Assembly: GCA_027488905.1 (NCBI GenBank)
Contig: JAIYAT010000034.1
Location: 124,001-188,000, forward strand
Direction of reading: 5' to 3'
From: Bacteroidota bacterium
GTDB lineage: Bacteria > Bacteroidota > Bacteroidia > UKL13-3
DNA length: 64,000 nt
The notes below the pieces were generated by a model, which ran no database searches, had not been told where the DNA came from, and worked only from the letters and a program-made list of their open reading frames with translations. A program made the position numbers and the translations under genes. This document shows, piece by piece, positions 34,565 to 45,109 of this stretch (the first letter of the stretch is position 1; each line of letters begins with the position of its first letter).

Positions 34565-37500
34565 ATGAGAAAATCAATCTATTATATTTATAGCTTTATA
34601 ATTCTATTTTCAATACTTTGTTCATCCAAAATAAACGCACAAACCGTTAATTGGGGCTTAAATATTGGAGGAACAGGATTTGATTTTGCACGTTTTACAA
34701 TAGTTGATGACTCCAATAATTTCTATGTACTAGGGATGTTTAACAATTCTGTTACCATTGATAGTGCTGGAAATCCTAAGGTAATGGTAAGTGCTGGTCA
34801 AAGAGACTACTTTCTAATTAAATATAATTGCAATAGGGTTCAACAATGGAGGGTTAGGGTTGGCGGCACTGGCCAGGAAGGGGGAGCTTTTGCAGGTTAT
34901 GGTTTAGCCCTTTCAAAATCTGGTAACATATTTATTTCAGGGTCTTTTTCTGGAACTTGTAATTTTGTATCATCCAATGGAAATGTCTTTTCTAGCAAAA
35001 CCTCATCAGGTGCTGATGATATCTTCACCGCAAAACTAAATAACAACGGGATTTTCCAATGGGTTATTGACCATGGGAGTTCGGGTTGGGATGAGGCAGG
35101 TTCTATTGCTGTAGATGACAATGAGAATGTTTATACATTGGGGTTTTTTAGCGGCACCTGCACCTTTAAATCTGTTGGAGCTGGTCCAACTTTAAATAGA
35201 GTTTCATTTGGGAGTACTGATGTTTTTATAACTAAGCATAATAGCAATGGTTCTTTAATTTATGCAACTGCTGGAGGTTCTACTGCACAAGATATGGCTA
35301 CCAATGCCAGGGCCGATAAATATGGAAATTTATATGTAACAGGGATTTTTTCTTGCTGTTCTGGTGGTAATGGAACTTTTGGAAATTACACCATCGGAAA
35401 TGCAAATAGCTGGGGAGGCTTTGTTGCAAAACTTAATTCTGCTGGTCAATATGTTTGGATAAAACATATGGGCTCTGCTGCTGATGAGGCATTTATTAAT
35501 CTTGAAATAGACCACAAAAATGATAAAATATATGCAGTTGGTCATTTTAATGCAACTACCACTATCACTTCTACACCGCCATTAAGCGCCGTAACTTTAA
35601 CACCAAATGGTGGCTCTGATATTTTATTAACCAAATTTGACTCAAGTGGTGGCCTATTATGGGCCAATAAATATGGTGGCACAGGAAATGATATTGGATG
35701 GGGAATTGATATTGGAAATGACGGAAACCCAATAATTGGCGGAGAGTTTGCAAATACCTTTACATTTGGTAGCACAAACCTCACTGCAACTGGGGGGATG
35801 AATGCAATGGCAGGAAAAGTGAATGCAAACAATGGCATTCCAATGACTGCAGGAAGAGTTTCTGGTAATGGATTAACTTATTGCCGTGGATTAAGCCATA
35901 ATAAATCTGGAAATGTTGTTTTAACAGGTTATTTTACACAAACTACAAACGCAGGTGCATCTGTTTTAAATAGTGCTGGAGCAGAAGATGCCTTTATCGC
36001 CTCCTACCAATTTACAGATACTACCATCATTGCGGCAAACGCTACCGTGCTCAACTGCGGTGATAGTATCAGAATTTATGCAACTAACAAAACTGAAGAC
36101 AAGTTTCGTTGGTTCAGAAATGATACACTAGTCCTGGTTACTGATAGCAATTTTTATTATGCAAAAAGAGGTGGAACTTACTTTGTTGTTAATACCAACA
36201 ATTGCGCTGTTCCCGACTCCTCAAATAAAATTACGCTTACTGGTGTTGGCTTTATTTCAAATGTGGTTTCAAATTTAAATGCCTGTAAAGGTGATTCTGT
36301 TCAACTGAGTTTTTCCTCTAATGGAAGTTCTTTTGCTTGGAGTCCGGCCAATTTGTTTAGCAACCCAAATATACTCAATCCAAAGTTTAGGGCCGATACC
36401 AGCAGATATCTTTACCTTGTTGCAAGTACAGGAGTATGCCAAAAACGCGACTCATTTTTTGTGACAATTAACCAAGTTAACCTAAGCATCGCTCCTATTT
36501 CCTCCATTTGCCTTGGAGATAGCATTCGATTGGTAGCTTCTGGAGCTAACAGCTATGCTTGGAGTCCAAAGCTTTATATAAATGATACTACTCTTTCGAA
36601 CCCTTTTGTTAAACCTACAGCAAACCAATACTTCAAAGTTAAAGGTATAACCAATTCATGCTCCCGTATTGATAGCATTCTAGTTGTGGTAAACAGTGCG
36701 TTGGCAATTGCCGACCCGGATACAGCTATTTGTTTGGGCGACACATTACAAATGCTTTCAGTGGTTAATAATTTAAACATTCGTTGGACACCAAACTATA
36801 ATATTAACTCCGACACCTCACAGTTTCCGAAGATTTGGCCTAGAGCAGATACAAGTTATATCCTACGTGTTACCAATAATGGTTGCATCGCCAGAGACAC
36901 CATCAGAATTAGGGTCAAACCGCTACCAAATGTTATTGCTAGCGCAGATACCAGCATTTGCGCAGGAGATACCATCAATATTAGTGCATCTGGAGCTATT
37001 ACTTATCTTTGGTCTCCAAATTTAAACCTAGCTGGTGCAACACTTGCCAATCCAAAAGTATTTCCAACGATTTCTCAAACCTACAGGGTAGTTGGCAGCA
37101 ACAATGGTTGCTCTGCCATAGATAGTCTGCGAGTAAGTGTTACTCAAATTAGTGTGAACCTACCCACTGATACACTATTGTGCAGTGGAGATACTATTCA
37201 ATTAACAAGCAGCTATATTGGCTCAAACATTGCATGGAGTCCAGCGTATAATATTTCTAACACAACACTTTCAAGTCCTCGTGTTTGGCCAAAGCAAGAC
37301 ACTACCTATTATTTGCAAGTTATAAATGGTACCTGCGCTGCTAGGGATTCTATTCGCGTAAAAATTGTTAATGTACCCAATGTTGATGCTGGAAGCAACC
37401 TTGATATTTGCCAAGGCTCTACTGTTAACCTTTTGGCAAGTGGCGCAAATACTTACCATTGGTGGCCTAATCTTAATATTAACGATACTACTCTTAGAAA

Positions 37501-38806
37501 TCCTATTGTTAGCACACCCATTAGCCGAACCTATTATGTTTTGGGTAAAGTTGGTAATTGTGCTGCCATAGACTCTATAGCTATCAATTTTATTCCAGTT
37601 GCCTCTAATGCCGGTAACGACACTTTAATTTGCCCTGGAGATACCATTTCACTAAGAGGTGCTGGTACACCAAGCCTTGGTAATTGGATACCTAACTGGA
37701 ATATGTCTGACCCAAGTGTGTTGAACCCAAAAGTTTGGCCAAGTAAAGACACAGCCTATGTTTTATCCATTAGCAATAGTGGTTGTAGAGCCAATGATAC
37801 TGTCAGGATTAGACTAAGACCACTACCCTTATTAAATGCTGGTTCAAACCAAACCATTTGTATTGGAGATTCCATAACCCTTAATGCAAGTGGCGCATTG
37901 ATATACCAATGGTTAAACAATTACAACATTAGCGATGTAAATATTGCTAATCCGAAGGTATACCCAATGGTGGATACAAGTTATGTTTTAAGAGGATTAA
38001 TAGACTTTTGCCCAACAACAGATACCGTTCAAATTACGGTACTCGAATATCCAATTGTGGATGCTGGTCCAGACCAAACCATTTGCCATTACGAAACTAC
38101 TGATCTTGCGGGACAAGTAAGTCAAGCCACAAGTTTTATGTGGCGGAGTGACCCAAGCCTTAATGATGCAGCTATTTTAAACCCTACAGTTTATCCAAAA
38201 CAAAATACCACCTCCTATGTGTTAAACGCAAATAACCAAACCTGTGTTTCTAGGGATACTGTTACCATATTTGTTGCCCCTTTATTAAATGCGGCCATTT
38301 CTGCAAATCCTAAAAAGGGAGATGTTCCTTTGAATGTAGTTTTTACCAATCAAAGTTCTGCAACAGGAAAATACTTTGTGTGGGAGTTAGGAGATGGTAG
38401 TAGAATTAACACAAAAGATGTGTTGCACACCTTTAACCAATCAGGAAAATTTTCGGTATTAATGATTGTTGAGGATAGCATAGGCTGTGTGGATTCTGCC
38501 ACTGTTGAGATTGAAGCGCTAGAACTAGAAGACCTAGAAATGCCAAATGTATTTACCCCACAAGGTGATGGCATTAATGAAACCTTTGGGCCTGTATATA
38601 TAGGCAACTTTGAGTACCTCAAACTTTATATTTACTCACGCTGGGGAGAATTGTTATATGAAACCTATATACCAGGAGGCACTTGGTGGGATGGAACCTA
38701 CAAAGACGCTCCTTGCCCAGATGGTGTATATTTTTACATTTTGGAAGCAAAATCTAAGGCAGGAAATTTTTATGAAAGGCATGGAACGGTAACGCTTTTG
38801 CGCTAG
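34565..38806 (+). CDS. Giant secreted repeat protein with T9SS type-B C-terminal domain
   Basis: A 1413-residue secreted protein. The ATG at 34565 starts a clean signal peptide ending KINAQ; a longer frame from 34544 adds seven residues. Residues about 25-480 are SBBP-like propeller repeats (NNFYVLGMFNNSVTI, NIFISGSFSGTC, NVYTLGFFSGTC). About 490-1260 hold nine to ten Ig-like modules of some 80 residues, each with C-x-GDxI, a W-x-P turn and a closing CxxxDSI. Modules alternate between two types. A PKD-like domain (FTNQSSATGKYFVWELGDGS) follows. The end (MPNVFTPQGDGINETFGPVY … GTVTLLR) is the gliding-motility-associated CHU_C domain for type IX export. Probably an adhesin or surface-layer component. 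Confidence 0.88.
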   Translation: MRKSIYYIYSFIILFSILCSSKINAQTVNWGLNIGGTGFDFARFTIVDDSNNFYVLGMFNNSVTIDSAGNPKVMVSAGQRDYFLIKYNCNRVQQWRVRVGGTGQEGGAFAGYGLALSKSGNIFISGSFSGTCNFVSSNGNVFSSKTSSGADDIFTAKLNNNGIFQWVIDHGSSGWDEAGSIAVDDNENVYTLGFFSGTCTFKSVGAGPTLNRVSFGSTDVFITKHNSNGSLIYATAGGSTAQDMATNARADKYGNLYVTGIFSCCSGGNGTFGNYTIGNANSWGGFVAKLNSAGQYVWIKHMGSAADEAFINLEIDHKNDKIYAVGHFNATTTITSTPPLSAVTLTPNGGSDILLTKFDSSGGLLWANKYGGTGNDIGWGIDIGNDGNPIIGGEFANTFTFGSTNLTATGGMNAMAGKVNANNGIPMTAGRVSGNGLTYCRGLSHNKSGNVVLTGYFTQTTNAGASVLNSAGAEDAFIASYQFTDTTIIAANATVLNCGDSIRIYATNKTEDKFRWFRNDTLVLVTDSNFYYAKRGGTYFVVNTNNCAVPDSSNKITLTGVGFISNVVSNLNACKGDSVQLSFSSNGSSFAWSPANLFSNPNILNPKFRADTSRYLYLVASTGVCQKRDSFFVTINQVNLSIAPISSICLGDSIRLVASGANSYAWSPKLYINDTTLSNPFVKPTANQYFKVKGITNSCSRIDSILVVVNSALAIADPDTAICLGDTLQMLSVVNNLNIRWTPNYNINSDTSQFPKIWPRADTSYILRVTNNGCIARDTIRIRVKPLPNVIASADTSICAGDTINISASGAITYLWSPNLNLAGATLANPKVFPTISQTYRVVGSNNGCSAIDSLRVSVTQISVNLPTDTLLCSGDTIQLTSSYIGSNIAWSPAYNISNTTLSSPRVWPKQDTTYYLQVINGTCAARDSIRVKIVNVPNVDAGSNLDICQGSTVNLLASGANTYHWWPNLNINDTTLRNPIVSTPISRTYYVLGKVGNCAAIDSIAINFIPVASNAGNDTLICPGDTISLRGAGTPSLGNWIPNWNMSDPSVLNPKVWPSKDTAYVLSISNSGCRANDTVRIRLRPLPLLNAGSNQTICIGDSITLNASGALIYQWLNNYNISDVNIANPKVYPMVDTSYVLRGLIDFCPTTDTVQITVLEYPIVDAGPDQTICHYETTDLAGQVSQATSFMWRSDPSLNDAAILNPTVYPKQNTTSYVLNANNQTCVSRDTVTIFVAPLLNAAISANPKKGDVPLNVVFTNQSSATGKYFVWELGDGSRINTKDVLHTFNQSGKFSVLMIVEDSIGCVDSATVEIEALELEDLEMPNVFTPQGDGINETFGPVYIGNFEYLKLYIYSRWGELLYETYIPGGTWWDGTYKDAPCPDGVYFYILEAKSKAGNFYERHGTVTLLR

Positions 38807-38836
38807 GTTGGAGGAAGTATTAATAAATTAACTCAC

Positions 38837-41800
38837 TTACTCCTTTATCCAACGGTAAACTTTAGTTTGGTTTTGACCCGATACCTTTAACAAATACAAG
38901 CCCGGTTTAAACATACTTATATCCCAAGATTGCTGTAGGTTATTTCCATTTCTAGCTATCATTCCAGTGTCTAAGATTCTACCTTCTGCATCAAAAATCT
39001 GAAATTTATATTCCTCTAGCTGCTGAACTTGTGCCATAAAGGTTAATACCTTGCTGCTCGGGTTTGGAAACAGTACTGCACTTAATAGGTTATTGCTTTT
39101 ACTTAACCCAATCGAATTGATATCAACCATTAGGCTGTCTTCTTCTGAACATATACCACCAACTCTTGATACTTTTACCCTTGCGTTTGAAGCAGCTGCA
39201 TTCCAATGTACCTTTACCATACTTGAATCGCTTCGGCCTAATATAGTTCCACCCAATACATTCCAATTATAGGTATAACCAACCGATAAGGCAACTTGAT
39301 AAGTTACGGTATCACCTAGCTTCACCTTATCATTTCCAGTAATATTTAAACCTATATAATTTGGATCAGCAAAAACAAAGAAACTAAAGCTATCTGCACA
39401 TTGCTGATAGGATTGTTTGATGCTTGAACGATAACTTCTGCTATTTGGATACACTAAATAGTTTGTGAAACTACCTGTTTGGTAATTGCTATTCGAATCT
39501 AGTTTCCATTGTATATTTAATAAAGAATTAAACGCAGTATTTGAAAGTACTTTTAATTCTAGCGTATCGCGCACGCATTGGTTACTGCTGGCAGGTGAGA
39601 GTTTTAGGGGTTCAACATAGGCAGTTACCGAGCTGTCGAAACACGACATGCCATCTTTAGTAATTTTTAAACGATGCACAAAAACCCCTTCGCTTTTGGT
39701 AATAAACAGCTTGGTTTGGTTGATGGAATTATCCCATTGAAATTGATATCCATTGCTTAGGGTTGGCTCTAATACCAAAGAATCTAATCCAGTGGCGCAT
39801 TTTGTAACAGCGTTTCCTTGTTTAATTTTAACCTTGTTCATAAACAAAAGATTGATGGTATCTGAATAAAAACAAGTTTGATCTGCATTGCTTGCTTCTA
39901 TATAATATTTTCCATCTTGTGTGATTGGATAAAACAATTGATTCTGAGAAATTGGACCTGTTGCGCCAAGCTTATACCAAGTGTTAGAAATAAACACTGG
40001 ATCAATAGGAATATATAGCACACTGTCGTTACAAATAGCCAATTTTTCTGGCAAAGGGTCAAAGGCAAGGCAGTTAGCAATTTCTATGGTTTGCTTAACG
40101 GTATCATAATAACCAACAGAATCTCTAGTTATCATAGAAACAACATATTTACCAGGTGAACCATATGTTTTGCTTGGAAAATTGCCAGCATAATCTACAA
40201 CTCCATCAGATTCGTAATCCCAATAAATACGCTCAAAGAAGAAGGTATCATTCTTCAAACAAACATTCGGTGAGCCTGCTCTAAAGCTATACCCTGTTGG
40301 GCAAGTGCTGCCACTAGCAGGAATGGGCCGCGTTGGATTTGCTAGCACATATATTGAATCAAATGGGTAACCTAACATTTTTAACCTAAACGAATTTTTA
40401 GGCGACAATATCGTTTGGTTAAAATCCAATGGGCGATTTGGACCATAAGGTAAATTTTTGGTGTTTGGATTAAAATAAAAAATTGAATCAATAAACTTTA
40501 TAGGTTCATTTACCTTAAAAGCTTTCTTGTTTGTTTCTGTCCTAAAGGCGCTCACATATCCAATGGTTAGGTGCTTAACGCTTTCAAAATAATCTCCATT
40601 TTGTAATTGCCCATAAAAATATACGCGGTGAATATCGTTGCCGCTAAGCGTATTATTTGCAGAATTTGTTTGATATTGATGTGATAGGTGATTAAGGTTG
40701 ATAGAAGGATCCATTACGGCTGCACCTGGTTGAATAAATTGAGGAGGAAAACTTCTGGTTACATCATAACAAAAATAACTTGTATCCCATTTATCACTTA
40801 GCACGCGACCCTGACCCAATGGAAAGGTTTGAATACTTTTTAAACTTATGGCATTGTTTTCTTGCTTGTATACATAATGTGTTCTTGCATAAGCATACTG
40901 ACCTTTTACAATCAAATAGTTTTTGCTTTGGAAATTTACCAAAGTATCTTTTTGGTTATAGCGAAACGAATCTACTTCTATAGTGCCATCACCCCAATCT
41001 ATGACAGCATGTTTAATTCCAATAGGTATGTTTCTACTAAATTTTGGCTTAATTACATCTCCTTTTCCATACAATCTGCTCCATTGCTCTGAGGTATTGG
41101 TTGTAGCGTTAAAAGCAATAGTGGTATCCTGCCCTGCTAAAAAACCATTCTTTCCATAGATGGAATATCCAGACTGTTTGCTTAAGTTAAACTTTAAATC
41201 TATAGGAGTAAATTCAAGTGCATTATTATACCACATAGTGTCGGTAACAATAGATGGACCGGTGCACCCAACGTTATTACATCCAGTTCCAATAATAAAT
41301 CCTATAGACACCTTACCTTTCTTTTGATCATAAGGCATCCATGTATAAGCAGAACTGTTGCTTGGGATATAGTGGGTTTTAAGTATATCTTGACCAGGGC
41401 GAACCCAACTGGTCATTGGATTAAAATTATAGTTATTATTAAAGGGAGGAAAAACATTGCCGCCAGGGGTTACAGCCCCAGTAGCAGGGTGTGTGCCATC
41501 AAAGCCAACAAAGCCATCTAAGGCACAAGGCGTCAAATCATTTCTATCCAACAAAGAATCATAGTTTAAAAGTATAAAGGTGCGCAAAGGGGCAGGTGGC
41601 CAAAAATGGGTTAAATCTATTTTTGTTGCCCCGTACAATAAACCTGGGCCTAGCTCTCTTTCGAAGGTAATGCCGCACAAATCTGGCTTTCCTGTAATGA
41701 GCAAAACACTGTCGGTACTCGTGCATCCCAATTCACCAGAAATACTTAGGGTTGCTTTGTATGCAGCTGGAATGCTGCGGTTAAAAAAGTACTCATACAA

Positions 41801-43681
41801 ATCCTTAAATAAAGAAGTTGCAGGCAAAGCAGTATTGCCTCTATAATTTGCTCTAAGGGTACCATCAGGCAAAATTCCTGAAAGGGGTGGATTTAGAAAT
41901 CCTGCTGTATCAACAGAGGTGCCCGCTGGAATAAAATAACCATGAAATCCTTTGTAGGCAGCAATGGGATCTGGAATCATTTGTTGCAATACGATGGCAG
42001 TATTTGGCTGCAAATCGGCAGGAAAAAGTCCAAGCATGGTATCTATTCTTGCCCCATTATTTCCAACAGCAAATTGTGCAATGCCCCAATTGGCTTGATC
42101 CAATGGATGCACAAGTTTTTTACCACCGGGTGTAACTTGAGAAACGTTTTTTGTCCAGCCAGTAGCGCTTGAATCAAATGGAGGGAAATCGAATCCAGAT
42201 TTATGCCAACGTAATAAATTTGTATAGGTTTGGTATTGATGAATAGGCAAGGTGTCTGTAGAATTGTTGCAGTAAACCCTTCCTGTATAAGTTTGTCCTT
42301 TATGTTTGAACCGAGGAAGGGTTCTGTTGATATGATCGATGGCAGAAATATAAGGAGGCAATCCATTGCCAGAAGCACTTGGATTTGGAACAGAAAAGGA
42401 GGTACAAGTTGGTGCAAATGCATTGTCGAAATTCCACTTATGAAAAACTGCCCCGCCATGCGTATTGGTAGAGGCATTGGAAAATTCTATTGGGAAGTTC
42501 CCCTCGATTTGGGCCTTCTGGGTAGCTTTTATGCTACCCAATGGTGTATTATTTTCAATGGCAACTTTTACCCCTAAAACCTTTAAGCCATAACCAAACA
42601 AATTTTCAGGCTTTACTTTCTTTAGGGTATCCAAAACATTGCTGCCAAAAAGTAACCAATGTGCGGGCAAGCTATCTACTTTTGCACCGCCATTATACAC
42701 ATACCTGCTTGCATTCATCAATTGATTTGGTTCAAACCGAAACCCTTTAACAGTATATATACTTGGAGAACTAGCAATATTTAAAGGGTCGGTATTAATT
42801 GTGTCGATGCGCGAATACCATGGGAAAATTCTATTAGGCTTGCCCGGACATTGAATAATGAGTCGTGGGAAAACATTGGTGCTGGTATTATATCTGTAGC
42901 TTGGCTTCTCTTGATTTGTGACAAAATCGCTACCAGGAGGATTTGCGGCAGGGTCTGCAAAGTGCCACATAAAAGAAGCTCCAGCAATATCTGTTGGCAA
43001 ACCGCCTTGATTTTGGAGGCTAACCGGAGTGCCGCTGCAAATTTTTGAAACTTGCTGGGTGCTGTTTGGGTCTAAACTTAAGATGATTGACACATGGGTT
43101 GACCAATTGGCTGGCGCTTTTACGCCTGTTGCCGCAGAAGTATCTAGCGAAATGGTATCGATGCAATTGCCGCTGTTATGCCAAACAATCAGTTGTGGCA
43201 AAAAAACTCCTGTGCGCGTGTAGCTTTTTGAGAAGTTAGACCACATAAGTGTATCAGCGGGTGCAGCAGGATTGGCAGAAGAAAAACTGCTGCCATCGCC
43301 AAAAACCCACCTAAACCGAGTGATACCAGCGTCTTTAAATTTGATAGCATTGTAAAACATATAAGTGCTGGTATCGCAATTTTTCTGCCCTTGTACCGTA
43401 AACGAAATCTTTTTAGGACCATTTATAAGCACGCTAGCATAAGCCTCACAATTGTTATTTGCCGTAGCTCTTACTGTGTAAAAACCAGGTTTAGAAACAC
43501 TGATAGACATACCTGTGCTTCCATTGCTCCAAACATAACTAGCAAACCCAGGGCTTGCTTGCAAGGTAACAGAAGCACCACTGCATAAATATTGTTGTGG
43601 GGCATTAATTGAAACTGAACATTGAGACCAGCCGTATCCTGCAAGTAAAAGCAAAATAAAAAGGGTAGAATAATTTTTCAT
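38837..43681 (-). CDS. Giant secreted PKD-domain protein with T9SS type-A sorting domain
   Basis: A 1614-residue protein with a signal peptide ending AGYGWSQ. Early modules include an Ig-like domain (CSGASVTLQASPGFASYVWS) and PKD-like segments (FRWVFGDGSSFSSANP, later MWHFADPAANPPGSDFV and HKWNFDNAFAP). Further beta-rich modules follow, including FFERIYWDYESDGVVDYAGN. The final 75 residues (VLFPNPSSKVLTFMAQ, FQIFDAEGRILD, LLKVSGQNQTKVYRWIKE) are a type-A T9SS sorting domain. The protein would be exported to the surface or medium. It lies tail to tail with the other giant secreted protein, 30 bases apart. I see no catalytic domain, so adhesion or matrix function is inference. Confidence 0.85.
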   Translation of the reverse strand: MKNYSTLFILLLLAGYGWSQCSVSINAPQQYLCSGASVTLQASPGFASYVWSNGSTGMSISVSKPGFYTVRATANNNCEAYASVLINGPKKISFTVQGQKNCDTSTYMFYNAIKFKDAGITRFRWVFGDGSSFSSANPAAPADTLMWSNFSKSYTRTGVFLPQLIVWHNSGNCIDTISLDTSAATGVKAPANWSTHVSIILSLDPNSTQQVSKICSGTPVSLQNQGGLPTDIAGASFMWHFADPAANPPGSDFVTNQEKPSYRYNTSTNVFPRLIIQCPGKPNRIFPWYSRIDTINTDPLNIASSPSIYTVKGFRFEPNQLMNASRYVYNGGAKVDSLPAHWLLFGSNVLDTLKKVKPENLFGYGLKVLGVKVAIENNTPLGSIKATQKAQIEGNFPIEFSNASTNTHGGAVFHKWNFDNAFAPTCTSFSVPNPSASGNGLPPYISAIDHINRTLPRFKHKGQTYTGRVYCNNSTDTLPIHQYQTYTNLLRWHKSGFDFPPFDSSATGWTKNVSQVTPGGKKLVHPLDQANWGIAQFAVGNNGARIDTMLGLFPADLQPNTAIVLQQMIPDPIAAYKGFHGYFIPAGTSVDTAGFLNPPLSGILPDGTLRANYRGNTALPATSLFKDLYEYFFNRSIPAAYKATLSISGELGCTSTDSVLLITGKPDLCGITFERELGPGLLYGATKIDLTHFWPPAPLRTFILLNYDSLLDRNDLTPCALDGFVGFDGTHPATGAVTPGGNVFPPFNNNYNFNPMTSWVRPGQDILKTHYIPSNSSAYTWMPYDQKKGKVSIGFIIGTGCNNVGCTGPSIVTDTMWYNNALEFTPIDLKFNLSKQSGYSIYGKNGFLAGQDTTIAFNATTNTSEQWSRLYGKGDVIKPKFSRNIPIGIKHAVIDWGDGTIEVDSFRYNQKDTLVNFQSKNYLIVKGQYAYARTHYVYKQENNAISLKSIQTFPLGQGRVLSDKWDTSYFCYDVTRSFPPQFIQPGAAVMDPSINLNHLSHQYQTNSANNTLSGNDIHRVYFYGQLQNGDYFESVKHLTIGYVSAFRTETNKKAFKVNEPIKFIDSIFYFNPNTKNLPYGPNRPLDFNQTILSPKNSFRLKMLGYPFDSIYVLANPTRPIPASGSTCPTGYSFRAGSPNVCLKNDTFFFERIYWDYESDGVVDYAGNFPSKTYGSPGKYVVSMITRDSVGYYDTVKQTIEIANCLAFDPLPEKLAICNDSVLYIPIDPVFISNTWYKLGATGPISQNQLFYPITQDGKYYIEASNADQTCFYSDTINLLFMNKVKIKQGNAVTKCATGLDSLVLEPTLSNGYQFQWDNSINQTKLFITKSEGVFVHRLKITKDGMSCFDSSVTAYVEPLKLSPASSNQCVRDTLELKVLSNTAFNSLLNIQWKLDSNSNYQTGSFTNYLVYPNSRSYRSSIKQSYQQCADSFSFFVFADPNYIGLNITGNDKVKLGDTVTYQVALSVGYTYNWNVLGGTILGRSDSSMVKVHWNAAASNARVKVSRVGGICSEEDSLMVDINSIGLSKSNNLLSAVLFPNPSSKVLTFMAQVQQLEEYKFQIFDAEGRILDTGMIARNGNNLQQSWDISMFKPGLYLLKVSGQNQTKVYRWIKE

Positions 43682-43823
43682 GCAACTAATTTTATCAAAC
43701 TTAATAGCAAAATAGGAAAACTCATTCGTGTGAAACTTTTTAAAGCATAAATTAACAATCTCTTAAAACCATTGATTTTCCCCACAACTTGTCTTAAACT
43801 AAACTCTTTGCTACCTTGCCTGC

Positions 43824-44309
43824 ATGAATGAGCAAGATATTTGGCAGGCTTTAGAAAGTGTGATGGATCCAGAAATTCCAACTATTTCAATGGTGGACAT
43901 GGGTATTATAACTGGCGTTAAAACCAATGATACATTTAGCAAGGCTTTTGTTGAAATGACCCCTACTTTTAGTGGCTGCCCAGCCATTAAACAAATGGAG
44001 CAAATGGTGAAGGATAAGTTAGTAGAAATTGGTTTTGAAGAGGTAGAGGTAAGAACCACTTTTAACAAACCTTGGAACAGCAACCTCATCACTGAAAAAG
44101 GCAGGCAACACCTTAAAAAACATGGCTTGGCTCCACCCCCAAAACACCTTGGTGAAATTACCCAAGAACTTCTAGAAAACATAGAATGCCCCTTTTGTGG
44201 TAGCAGAAATGTAGACTTAAAAACGCCTTTTGGACCAACACTTTGCCGCAGCTTGCATTATTGCAACAATTGTTTGCAAGCATTTGAGCAGTTTAAACCG
44301 GTTGTGTAA
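43824..44309 (+). CDS. paaD: PaaD-like protein (MIP18/DUF59 plus zinc ribbon)
   Basis: A 161-residue protein. Residues about 1-95 form a DUF59/MIP18 domain with VMDPEIPTISMVDMGII and the conserved FSGCPAIKQMEQ. The C-terminus is a zinc ribbon, CPFCGSRNVDL, then FGPTLCRSLHYCNNCLQAF, exactly the PaaD pattern. PaaD is thought to help assemble iron centres for the phenylacetyl-CoA epoxidase. None of paaA, B, C or E is adjacent; the next gene is a PAP2 phosphatase two bases on. The genes may lie elsewhere, or the protein may serve general Fe-S assembly. Family identity is firm, role here is not. Confidence 0.88.
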   Translation: MNEQDIWQALESVMDPEIPTISMVDMGIITGVKTNDTFSKAFVEMTPTFSGCPAIKQMEQMVKDKLVEIGFEEVEVRTTFNKPWNSNLITEKGRQHLKKHGLAPPPKHLGEITQELLENIECPFCGSRNVDLKTPFGPTLCRSLHYCNNCLQAFEQFKPVV

Positions 44310-44311
44310 GC

Positions 44312-45109
44312 ATGCATAACCAACAAAAGCTAAGGTTTAGTTTGACCCAACTTTTGGTTTCGGCTGGCATTAGCTTGGCATTTTTACCGCTGGTGAGTTG
44401 GCTATATTCCCCTGAATTTTCTGCTATTAAACCCAGTTCCTTCTCGGCAAGCCTTAGCTTAGGCATTAGCAATTCTGCGGGTATCATAGGCACTTTTATT
44501 GGGGTATTGATAACAGCTATTTTATATACTTTAAATGAGCAATCTTGGAAAGATAAGTTAAGGGTTTTTACCAAAGCAGTTTTAGGCTTGAGTACAGTAA
44601 TTGTATTGTTTGCCGCCCTCAACGAAAAACTCACTAAACCTTTGCTCAAAGCAGAAAGACCAAGCCATCAATACATGCTAAAAGCCATTGAATCGCAACC
44701 CATAATAGATTCACTTTACCAACTTACTAAGCAAGAACGTGTGGCATGGTTTGAAGCTCAAGTGCTGCTGCACAAAGAAAAATTGCAAAGTATAGACCCA
44801 AAAGTTTTGGCGCATTGGGTAGAAGAAGGGGGTTATTCTTTCCCAAGTGGACATACCTTTAATGCTTTTTTGTTGGCCATGATTTTTGCTTTTGGTATTG
44901 CACACAACAACAAGAAACCTGAGTGGCGCGCTATTTTTCCTGCACCCTTTGTATGGGCAACAGCTGTTGGTGTTTCAAGGTTATCCTTAGGCGTACATAC
45001 CGTTTATGATGTGATAGCAGGTGCTTTTCTAGGGATTGCCTTTGGCGCTGCGTTATTATGGCTGAACCAAACAAGAAATCTTATTACGCATAAGAAGTTT
45101 AGGGAATAA
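44312..45109 (+). CDS. PAP2-family phosphatase
   Basis: A 265-residue inner-membrane phosphatase with about five or six hydrophobic segments. The three PAP2 motifs are present: KPLLKAERPSH (motif 1), YSFPSGHTFNA (motif 2), and SRLSLGVHTVYDVIAG (motif 3), giving the catalytic histidines. Family members dephosphorylate lipids such as undecaprenyl-PP or phosphatidylglycerol phosphate. A long loop between motifs 1 and 2 (about 120-165) is not typical and may define specificity. It begins two bases after paaD. Its last 11 bases overlap the 3' end of the convergent gene at 45099. Confidence 0.88.
   Translation: MHNQQKLRFSLTQLLVSAGISLAFLPLVSWLYSPEFSAIKPSSFSASLSLGISNSAGIIGTFIGVLITAILYTLNEQSWKDKLRVFTKAVLGLSTVIVLFAALNEKLTKPLLKAERPSHQYMLKAIESQPIIDSLYQLTKQERVAWFEAQVLLHKEKLQSIDPKVLAHWVEEGGYSFPSGHTFNAFLLAMIFAFGIAHNNKKPEWRAIFPAPFVWATAVGVSRLSLGVHTVYDVIAGAFLGIAFGAALLWLNQTRNLITHKKFRE

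Noticed and set aside
38837-43681. Many small frames opposite the giant PKD protein gene
   Set aside because: All overlap a 1614-codon frame with signal peptide and sorting domain; none has a recognisable product.
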